The position numbers and the translations under genes were made by a program. A stretch of DNA of 64,000 bases, taken from positions 62,001-126,000 of the forward strand of contig BGZK01000763.1 of NCBI GenBank assembly GCA_005406025.1, in the 5' to 3' direction. This document shows, one piece after another, positions 51,086 through 61,275 of this stretch. Positions within the stretch are counted from its first letter, which is position 1. Each line of letters begins with the position of its first letter. This stretch comes from Eumeta japonica. Lineage: Eukaryota; Arthropoda; Insecta; Lepidoptera; Psychidae. Under the pieces are notes generated by a model. It did no database searches and was not told the origin of the DNA. It saw only the letters and a program-made list of their open reading frames with translations.

Positions 51086-52915
51086 TTCCGTTTTAACCAT
51101 TCGACATTGCACTCGCTTCCCGAAGCAAATAAATCCACCCAATGACTTTCTCTATGAAGCAACAAACAGACAAACTTCACCACTACCAACTTTCACAGCA
51201 TATTTATTATCTATTTTATCTATTATTTGTATAGATCAATATGCATTTTAAAAGCTGACGAATTTTGTAAAGTATAGACGTCAGAAACTGTGACAATACC
51301 AACAATCTGTTTGTTACGGACCTAACTACATATGCATATACAAGTTTCATGATATACAAGTTTTTTCTAAAGGATGAGCTGCAAGATAACTTTCTTGTAT
51401 GTATTATAAAATTGAAGTTACATTTTTTACCTTGCCCTAACAGTCACTTGTTGCTTTTATTGTATTGTAATACTATAAAATGTTGCAATCTTTCAGATAT
51501 TTTGACAAAAATAAAACTGTTGAGTTCCTTTACCTTTCTTGTCCATGGTATTACACATTTTCAAATGCGACCGTAAATATTGACCACTATACCTAAAAGT
51601 ATAGCTACGCCTGTAAGTAAAAGCCTACTGCGGAAAAAAATGTCACTTCATATACTTATTGCAGAAATGATTACAGTAAAACTGTCAGGTAATCTAACAC
51701 TGCCCTGTTTCCATATAAGGATGAATTAAAAAAACCTTTTAAGAGTTACCCATTTCGCTTACATTTTATATTTTGAAAACCTAAAATTACTTTCAAAAAT
51801 ATTAACAAATCTCTTGTAAAGTAATTAAATGCATCTATAAATGCATACACACCATTCTACAAGTGTTAAAACATGTTATACCTACAAAGAATCCCTCTTT
51901 TAGAACTCTAAATTCCCAAACAAAGGGTCTTTTTAATTTTTTATAAAATTCTAAAATGTATTTTCTGAATCTATTTATGTAATACAACATATAACAATAA
52001 TATAATGTCCAATTTTTCATAACACTTTAATACCAGGGCCCAAAATCAAAATAAATCAACAAAAATCTTAATCTATCAGGTCAATTACCTAAAAGGTATA
52101 CTTTCTTTAATAAAACAAGATTTAATTTCATTGATATATATTTACGAAGTGCATTGTGCAAAATTGGTCCCAATCTTAAACTAAATGCAAAGTTATTTGT
52201 GATCCAAAAATTATAAGATATATCATTATATGAATTATGTAGTACATAACAAATAAAAAATATTTATGTATTAATGAAATACAATTTAATTAAAATAGAC
52301 ACAACCCTGGGTGCTAATACCATACTTAAGTATTACCTTTGCCTCATAAGGTTATGCACTTAATTACCTGAATATCCTATCAATTACCTGAATAATATAA
52401 AAGTACAAGAAATATCAGAAACTTGGAATGCTAAAAAAAGTTCTATACAAAAACAAACAAAGTTCCATACAAAACATCAACATGTTTTCACTTTTTTACT
52501 CTTTACAATTCTTAATCCACCCTAATATGTACATAAATTCCTTAAAACCGTACATACTTAGTCACTGGATACTTTCTATGTCAAATATAAGGTTCAAAGC
52601 CAAGACTAATAAAACAAGAACTATTCATTTTCCAAACTTGATCTCCCAAAAAGGAGGAAAAATTAATTTCAGTAATGGGCAGAAAATTATATTCTTACAA
52701 TCATTCCAAATTTCATGAATGAAGAACTTGTCCAAAAATATATCCACTTATCATTATAGCTTTAAATAATAAAAAAATGCATAGTAGCAAAATATTTTGC
52801 TTACTAAATAATGCGCACAGTAGCTGTTATTGTTAATATAAATATGTTTTATATGGATAAGAAATTAATTTTCAAGGAATTTTTCTCAATTTTATGGACA
52901 TTCATTTTGACTTGC

Positions 52916-55900
52916 TTATTTCTTAAGCATTCCTTTAATCAATGACTCCAACTTTCTGGTGTCAGCGGCAAACTTTCTAATTCCATCAGAAAGTTTATCT
53001 GTCGCCATTTGATCTTCATTCATGTGCCAACGGAATTGTGCTTCAGTCAATGATATTTTCTCAATATCACTTTCTGCTGCCACTTTGGGATCTAAAACCT
53101 GAAGCAAACACAATAAAATAATATTTATTGTTCATGGTAAGAAAGGCAATAAGCGTGACACCTAAAACTTCCACCACATTGTCAACTCGAGCCTTCACAG
53201 GAACCTTCCACTCCACAAACAAGGAACCACAAGAACCTTCACATAACTTAGAATGTTGTTAGATTGTCTGCTAGATATCAACATATAATGTCAATCCAAT
53301 GTCAGAATAAGTAGGCTTTGTATTGAGTAGGAAGCTCCTGCTTTTCATATTCACAACAATATTCAATTTGTCTGAAATATTTTTTTATGCTTCATTCTGG
53401 CAAGTTACAAGGCTATTGAAGTCATACTGTTATTGGGAATACATGAAAGTAGCTCATTATTACGTTATCGGCGACCGATACTGATATCGTGGCGTATAAA
53501 CTAAAGATGTTCTTATTCACTCTTGATGATAATTTTAATTCGACCATTGACCCTGACGCTTGACCCCGCTCCTGTTAATAACTTAGGTTCATCAGGACTA
53601 TTGTAGTTTTCTAAAAGCCAAAGAATGTATGAATCCATTTAGTAATTTTTGAGTTTACTTTCCACGAAATAAGTCCTATTGTCTATTCTATTGTTAGATA
53701 ATATAAAAAAAAATATTTTTTGGAGAATTTACTTGATACTTGACATCATTTGTAGTTTTTATATTGTTGGGAAGGAAATTTTACTTTGTTTGCTGTTACA
53801 AAATAAAAATAAAAACATTATAGAAAAACACATAAAAAATAAAAAAAAAACATACAAATAAACATAAACCTGCTATCAACAAAATGTAGATGAAAAATTT
53901 ATAAACAATTCTTATTCTTAAGAAAAATTTACCTTTTGCAGTGTTTTGTCCGAGTTCGCTAGCTCCTGTAACAGTTTGGGGCTAATGGTCAGGAGATCAC
54001 AACCCGCAAGCTCCATGATCTCGCCAGTGTTACGAAAGGATGCACCCATCACTTGCGTTTTATAACCAAACTTCTTATAGTAATTATATACTCGAGTTAC
54101 TGACACCACACCTGGATCTTCCTTCCCTTCATAAGTCTTCTTTGTATGTTCTACATACCTTCAAATTTTTTGTTATATTTTAATTAGATTCAATAAAAAG
54201 CAACCATAGAGTTCTTGTACTATGGAGCCTATAATACACTAATTTAGCAAAAATATTTGCATTGCAGTTGACAATTCTAAGACTGAAAATTTTCTTATAA
54301 TCATTTATAATATAACAAAAACATTCTAAGGCAGTATTAAGAGTTTTAATTAAAAAAAAAAGAGAAATAACAGTTCAATATTTATATATAATAATTAAAA
54401 AACTTTAGTAAGTACAAGAAATTACCAATCAAGAATTCGTCCAACAAATGGAGAAATCAAAGTTACGTTTGCTTCAGCACAGGCTATAGCTTGATATAGT
54501 GAGAACAATAGAGTCAAGTTACAATGGATGCCATGCTTCTTCTCCAATTCTCTGAAATAAAAAGTGTGTTTAGCACATAATGACATTCTTTATTCTATTT
54601 ACAACATAAGTGTTATAAGAATCATGATAGCCTAAATGCTATGACATTACTTGGAAGAATTAATTCATAATAACTACAATTTCAACAGTAAAATATTTCT
54701 ACCTTACCTGATTATCAAATTATTTATATTATGCAAACTATTGCAAAAGTTATGTGACACAAATTTATTGAGTTGTAATTTCTTATACTTAAGTATATAT
54801 GTATACTTAAAGGAAACAATACTAGCTTATGAATACAGAAATGAAAGATTTTGAATATTATGAATATTTATCGAATAAACTATTATGTAGAAAATAATTT
54901 TAAACATGGGTGGACACATTTATTAAAAATAGTATGTATTGTAATAGATATCAATCATATTCACCTTTACAATCACATAATAGAATTATAACTTCTACTT
55001 ACTATCAAACTATAAATAATTTACTAAAATTATATATGATGTTGAGTATGAACTGAAAAAACTTATAATGACCTTATCTGTATTTTTTCATGAAAGTATA
55101 AAACATTATTTTCATCTAAATTCTTTTAAATAGTACTTCATATATTTGGAAATAAAATTAGCCCAATGTTTAAAAAAATGTATTTCTTACACCATTAGAT
55201 ATGCCTCACGGACTATTGATGAAATTTCTTGCTATTGTTTCATTCTACCACAATCAAAGTGCGACAAAAAGGAAATTAAAACAAAAAGGTATATATTCAA
55301 AAACACTGTAATATGAAGACACATAAAAAAAACTAACAAAGTCACACACACTGGTTACTGACAAACTGATAGGACTGACTACCTATTTGCCATTCCTGTA
55401 TATATATCAACAGCAAATAGTTCCATAATTATCTTTAGTTATATCATTTGTAACTCTAAACAAGGTCCTATACCTATATTATATTTGATTATAAGCAAAC
55501 ATGAAGGTTTATATAGGCAGAGTTGTGGATGAAAATTAATAATGAAATAAGTTTCAAAACATATCAATACATTTATAAAGAACATGATTTTCATACAATC
55601 TTATTTTTTTAAAATCTATAATAATTGAGGGCATAAGGATAGCCACAGATGTAAGAAACTTTACTTAAAACAGTTCAAAAATTATGAAAAAAAAAATGTC
55701 ATACATTTACCTCTCTATAATACAACCTTTCTTGTAAGAATAACTAACCTAGCTATAAACTGGATCTTGAAACTTTTATAATTAAAAAAACTCCTTCACG
55801 AAACAAAAAAAAAAACTTATTTTTTTGATTTTTACAATTGCACCTATGTGCTCTGCACTAATTACAAGAAGAATGTTTAATAATGCTAATTTGAAAAAAC

Positions 55901-58660
55901 TTACTTTGCAGCTTGAATTCCTTCCCAAGTTGAGGCCAATTTTATTAATATCCTCTCCTTTTTGATGCCAAATTCAGAGAACATATTTATTAGTTTAGTA
56001 GCTTTTGCAATACTAGCTTCCTTATCAAATGACAATCTGAAAAATTAAATAAAAATGTTCTATTTCCAATATCCTACAAAGCATTAGAATGTTTTAAATC
56101 TTCAATTTTTAAAGTCATAACATTGAAGATGACGATGTTAACTAAAATGTGTCAAATGAAGTTAGTCTCATGACTACAAGAACATTGATACTTTCTTTAT
56201 GTACTTACTAGAATATTGCACCTTTCCTTCTATGTTTTGTTTTTTTATACTAAACATTGCATCATATACTTTTTACATATAAATATACCCATAGAATGCA
56301 ACAAATCAATGACAAAAGGTGTATATGTTTTAGCCACGAAACTCTACATATTTCAGTTCAATCACATATTTTAAACAAGTGCTCATCATACGGTTTACAA
56401 AAATGCACATTCATAATAATTCACAGACATTTAAAACTGGTGAGTGCTAATGGACCTTCGAAGGTGCTAACATGGATGTGATGGTAACAATCTATCATGG
56501 AAACGACAACATGCGTTCTTTATTAATATAACATAAAATAATTTATAAACAATGTATATGTAATTTGTTAGAGCATTATATAATTATTAACAGTATTAAA
56601 TATTTTATAAATTAATCTAATAGTCGTTTATAAAAAATATATAGAGTTGGAATGCTCAGCAGTATTTCTGTTGTAATAAACATTTGCTGGGGCAAAGCTA
56701 TGAGGGGTCATCCATAAAACATGCTATTTAGTCAATGGTGAGCTAGGTAGAAACCTCTATTGGATTATGTGAGGGCATGGAATACAGTAATTAATTGTTT
56801 ACTTTGTTTGGATCAATTTAAAACGGTGTAAAATAGGTAACATTGCACGAGCAGCATGCAATGAAATACCAACAATGTATTGGTTCTATTACCGTATTCA
56901 TATCTCCTATATTTTAGGGTTACATAAAAAAGGAAATAAACCAATTGCTATAATTCTGTTATATGTGTCCATTCTTATGCCTCCGCCTGATGATTTAAGC
57001 ATTTTTTTATGGATATTTTCTTTCATGCACTGTATGCAATTGTGTCAGGTGCCATTGAATAGGTCTTTAAAAATTACATGTTTTACAGTGCCTTTTTATC
57101 CTAGTTATATATTTTGCAATTTGTTAGCTTCCAAAATTGTTATATTTATGTCTCCATTCATTAACTTTTCAACCATGTGTAATAAAAATCTAAAAAGAAC
57201 TACAATAATAGATCTTTTGATAAGTTTTTTAGATACCCATAATTTACGATTTTCAGTAGTGACAATTACAAGTACCAGCCCATATGTCCACACATGTAAA
57301 TTTTAGTATAATAGTTACCTACTATTCAAACATATACTTGTGCCAATATTATTTGAAATTCAGTTTTCAAAGTTAGAAACAATTATACGATATTTGTTTG
57401 ATTTAAGCTTCTTTTTGTTCAATTTTTGTTATGGGACCTTGGATGGGGAATTTCAGACTCTCACTTTGGTGAGTTTTTCAAGGCACTTAACTTCATTAAA
57501 TCTCCCCAAGAAAAATAAATAAACTTGTTTTTCTACAAAGATAAACTTATATGCAAAAACAAGGAGATAAGTACAATAAATAAAAATTAATTAAAAATAA
57601 ATTAATCTAAAAAAAATAATTAAATTGTTTGTCAAAATTCTTTAAAACCGGCTTATCACAAACTTGTAATGACATAGCAATTTTTACAGTGATTTGTAAG
57701 CAATTATCTGAAACAATCTTAGATAAAACTAGAATCATCTCACATTGGCCTTACATTGAAAAATACATAATATGTATTTCAAGGTGACCTTATGGTAATG
57801 CAAATAGTCATTCAATAACCACTAACAGTCTTTACATTAAGTTTTCTTTAAAGTGTTGGTTGATTTTTTAATATGCATAAATCTTTCTGAAGAACTTGTG
57901 TAACAAAATTAGCTAATTTGAATAAATATTATAAGAAATGTGCAGTATATGGATCTTATGACAATTGTGAACTGACTGCAGAATTTTCTACATGTTGTCT
58001 GGATACAATAACCTGTTATTATTTTAAAGAATTAGGTATGAAAAAAAATCTACATTTCAGTAGAAAAATTTGAATTGTGGGACTACCTTTTTTATACCAT
58101 TTTATTAGATGTATCTTGTGCGACTAACCTGGCATCGACTTCCACAGACACTCTACCAGGAATTATCTTCAGTATTTCACATCCAAATAACACACTTAAC
58201 ATGTCTAAAGTTTCCTCTATTTGTTCTTCTATTGTACTGAAAATATAGAAACCATAATATAGATACAATCTGTATTATGACAAAATATGATATCATTATT
58301 CAACTTACCTGCCAGAATCTTTGCCATGTTTAATAGCCTTATCCAATAAGTGTTGATATTGTTCCATTCCAGCAGCAGAGAGTATTAGACTAGGATTAGT
58401 TGTTGCGTCGGTCGGTTTATATGATTTCATGGCTAAAAAAAACAAATAAAAATGATTACAAAATAGTTAAAATGGTTTTCAAATTTCCATGTCAGCAATG
58501 GCTCATATATATATATATATATATATATGGTACTCAAGTTAGATGAAATGTTCCAAAACAAACCTTCGAAATCACCAGTGTCAGCTACAACAGTCGACAA
58601 CTCCTTTAATTGATCTAATGTACTCATTTTCGTGCGTTTAGCTTGAGGTTCACTTGCCAT
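52916..58660 (-). CDS. Taldo: Transaldolase, seven exons, 331 aa
   Basis: The exons 58564-58660, 58309-58432, 58129-58236, 55905-56036, 54426-54551, 53933-54158 and 52916-53098 join in phase through GT-AG introns, ending in TAA. The enzyme moves a dihydroxyacetone unit between sugar phosphates in the cytosolic non-oxidative pentose phosphate pathway, via a Schiff base on lysine. The catalytic trio sits at the positions used in animal enzymes: Asp27 (VVADTGDFE), Glu106 (RVSVEVDAR) and Lys142 ([13 protein letters not shown]). Other family blocks include [50 protein letters not shown] and [10 protein letters not shown]. Length is normal. The N-terminus is short and basic (QAKRTK), as in other animal transaldolases. 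The start ATG is preceded directly by TTACTTCAG, which resembles an acceptor, so a 5' untranslated intron is possible. No disrupting change was seen; it should be a working gene. Confidence 0.97.
58506..58528. repeat. (AT)n microsatellite in transaldolase intron 1
   Basis: A short AT dinucleotide run lies inside the 131-base first intron. It may be length-polymorphic, and it extends a false reading frame past the exon 1 donor. Confidence 0.9.
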
Positions 58661-59289
58661 ACTGAAGTAAAATTACTAGAGCAAATCAAATGTTTAATAG
58701 TCAGTAATATCGCCGTTACGAACCGTATATATCTATAAAAAAAAGTATACACAACTTGAAGGTGACCTACTAAAAAAACATCAGAGTGATAACCTTGAAT
58801 AAAACAAAAGTATACAGGTTTAACTTAACCTTTCTAACCTCAATATTAAAAGTTTTACACCTAATTTAATGAGAATGCCGAAACATACCTATAACGTAGT
58901 ATATTTCTCTAATCGTCGTTTTGAATAGATATCATATACTATGAACAATTTCCGTATGGATAATTATAAAAATTATCATAAAATCTTGATATGTAGATTA
59001 TTAATAATAGCACATGCAGTACACAGACAGTCATCACAATATTATGGATTATGGAATCTGGGGTACAGAACATTAAAACTGAACAGAAAAAAAAAAACGT
59101 ATTCTGCTTAGAGACTCAAAGATGTATTCATATATGGAATATTTACTTTCATTATAATAATTATATATATACTTTCACTACAGTCTGATGAAAAATCGAT
59201 ACATTGAGAAATTTAGAACAGATTGTTTTAGTTTGTTCCAAAATACATAATAAATAAAGTACATTCTCCCCGAAACCCTTCGAATTGCA
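58661..59289. other. Upstream flank of transaldolase
   Basis: AT-rich sequence with no GC-rich promoter block, unlike the other two host genes. No TATA box stands out. Nothing else was recognised. Confidence 0.4.
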
Positions 59290-59540
59290 AATATTCAGGT
59301 CGCTTTCATACAAAAACAAATTCAAAGATAGTCAATAAAGAAGTAAGTGAAAAAAAGAAAGCGTGGTTACTTTTACTGCCTGCAAAGGCCAATCGCAGAG
59401 TGCTAAGAAGAAGCAATTTAATACATAAATCAATAGAAGCTGAAAGTACATATAAAGCCACAAAATTGTTGTTAAGTAATACATATGTGAAAAGACGAAA
59501 GAACGAAATGATAGAGAGTATGACAGGAGATTCTTGATTA
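59290..59540 (+). other. Lys-rich coding relic, possibly retroelement-derived
   Basis: An open plus-strand stretch without an ATG reads KEVSEKKKAWLLLLPAKANR and continues Lys/Arg-rich to a stop at about 59538. The KKAWL--L-AKA pattern recalls the linker between endonuclease and reverse transcriptase in RTE-type LINEs. The match is weak, and no flanking motif supports it. Confidence 0.25.
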
Positions 59541-59644
59541 ATTTGCCTGCGTAAGAATAAATGGCATGGCATGACTGATTTGATCTCCGTAGACTTGCCA
59601 GACAGCGTATAGCGTACTTTGGCTATTCAGTCCAATTATAGATC

Positions 59645-59709
59645 CGTACAACGCACGAAACTCTTGCCGTTGCGAAGTTAGTCACGAAAGCGTTGCAAGA
59701 GCGTAAAAT
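59645..59709 (+). repeat. Half of a MITE, interrupted by the Jockey-type insertion
   Basis: These 65 bases match one end of the 26269-26396 MITE read in reverse: GTACAACGCACGAAACTCT, then GAAGTTAGTCACGAAAGCGT, then GCGTAAAAT. Similarity stops abruptly at 59709, where the retrotransposon begins. The other half should lie beyond the window. Confidence 0.7.
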
Positions 59710-59798
59710 CGGCATCCGGGGGAAAAGAAGGAACGGTCGGGGAGTGTTAAACGTGCGTTTTATATATATCGGACGTAGTAAAAAAACTAATCGCGAGA

Positions 59799-61275
59799 GT
59801 GAATCCCGTCTCGAGCCGCGCCTCGAGCCGCGCAACATCACCAATGAAGACGTATAAAAATAAAAATAAACGCCAGGCGAGCTCATCGTCCGACGAAGGA
59901 GCAACGTGCTCCGACAGCACAGTCGTCGGTTCGGACAGCAAGTCCGAAAACAATAATACCTCATTTACCCTCGTAGAGGGTAAAAATAAACGAGCGCTAA
60001 GAAAAGCGCTCAAAAAAGCGAAGGTGGCTCCCGACCAGCAGGAGATGGACATAGACCCATCATCGGCGCCCACATCCCGTGCAAATGATGCAAAGCCCTC
60101 CCCCGCCGCGGTCCAACAGACTCAGACTACGAGTACCGCCCCGGTTGAGTCAACCCGAAATCCAGTCTCCGCTTCCACGCAGGCGGTGACCGCCAAAAGC
60201 GCTCCTAGGACGGGTGCCAAGCCCACCGCACCTCCTAGGCCTAAACTGCATCCACCCATTTTCTTGCGTAAAGGCGCAAACTTCCTCCAAATATCCGCAG
60301 ACTGCACCCGTCTGCAGATAAACTACAGTAAAGCCGTCCGCACCGCCGACGACGGCATTAAAATTCACTGCCCAGACATTGAGACTTTCCGCAGTCTCAA
60401 CAAATATCTCGTGGACTTCAAAGTCCAATTTCACACGTACGCCCCCGAGCAGGAGCGTAAACTAAAGGCCGTTATCCGCGGCATTCCTACCGACTTCCCG
60501 GTAGACGAAATCCAAGCCGACCTCTGTGGCCAGGGCTTCCCTGTGCACTCGGTGCACAGACTTTGCCACAGAGACGAATTGCTCACCATTATGGCTAGTT
60601 CTCGCCGTCCTTCCCAGGACCGAGGAAGCCAAGAATATTTTCAATAATCTAAACATGGTGTGTGGCCTCTCGGGTATCCGAGTAGAGGCCCCGCACAAGA
60701 AAGGAGGTCCAGGGCAGTGCCACCGCTGCCAGTTGTACGGCCACGCGGCCGCCAACTGTCATGCGGACCCGCGCTGCGTGAAATGTTTGGTCCCACATTG
60801 GACCAGAGAGTGCCCGCGTACTCGTAAGTCAGGAGAGAAACCCTCCTGCGTGAATTGTCTCCAGCAGCATACGGCCAACTATAGAGGATGTCCGAAAGCC
60901 CCTAAATTTATTTCTCATAATAGATCTAATCCCAATTGGCTTAAAAGTAGGCCCGTAGCTCCGCCCCGGGATCTAAATAAACAAACCCCCGCTGCTGCCT
61001 CTCACCCCGCCTCCAACCCGTGGGGTAAACCAAAGCCCATGCTGCCACCGAGGGCCGCTCCGGGACCGTCCGGAGATACTGTCCGCCGCGAGCCACCCGT
61101 GTCGCCCCGCTTCCGCGACCGCGGGCATCTCATCGTTTGGAGACGACATCCAAACAGTGATGTCCATCCTTGCGCCGCTAAGAGCTCGGAGATTTCGGAA
61201 TTCACCCGAGATTTCTCAGCGTGCAGTAACGTCGAAGAGAAACTCATGGTTTTCGTCAGATTAGAGTCCATATAA
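59799..61275 (+). pseudogene. Jockey-type ORF1 (gag-like RNA-binding protein), one frameshift
   Basis: The first frame runs from ATG 59799 with a Lys/Ser-rich N-terminus, then a conserved PRE_C2HC-type region (TYAPEQERKLKAVIRGIPTD, about residues 210-230). Near 60570-60600 the reading shifts to another frame, PLWLVLAVLPRTEEAKNIFN. Three zinc knuckles follow: CHRCQLYGHAAANC, CVKCLVPHWTREC and CVNCLQQHTANYRGC. A Pro-rich segment and a C-terminal block EFTRDFSACSNVEEKLMVFV precede the stop at 61273-61275. In this family ORF1 binds the element RNA for transposition. An alternative start is the ATG at 59844 (MKTYKNKNK). Apart from the frameshift, the later ORF1 C-terminal part also seems to slip frame near 61130. 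Confidence 0.88.

Larger units (their letters stand above)
43561..52915. other. Intergenic stretch between SLC6 and transaldolase genes
   Basis: It contains a GC-rich block, a retrotransposon fragment, three dispersed repeats and one coding relic, each listed separately. 44330-44540 is a faint repeat trace with a TGTCTATCCGTCTGTC phrase. 46110-47850 and 51100-52900 hold only short AT-rich frames with no coding character. Confidence 0.5.
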
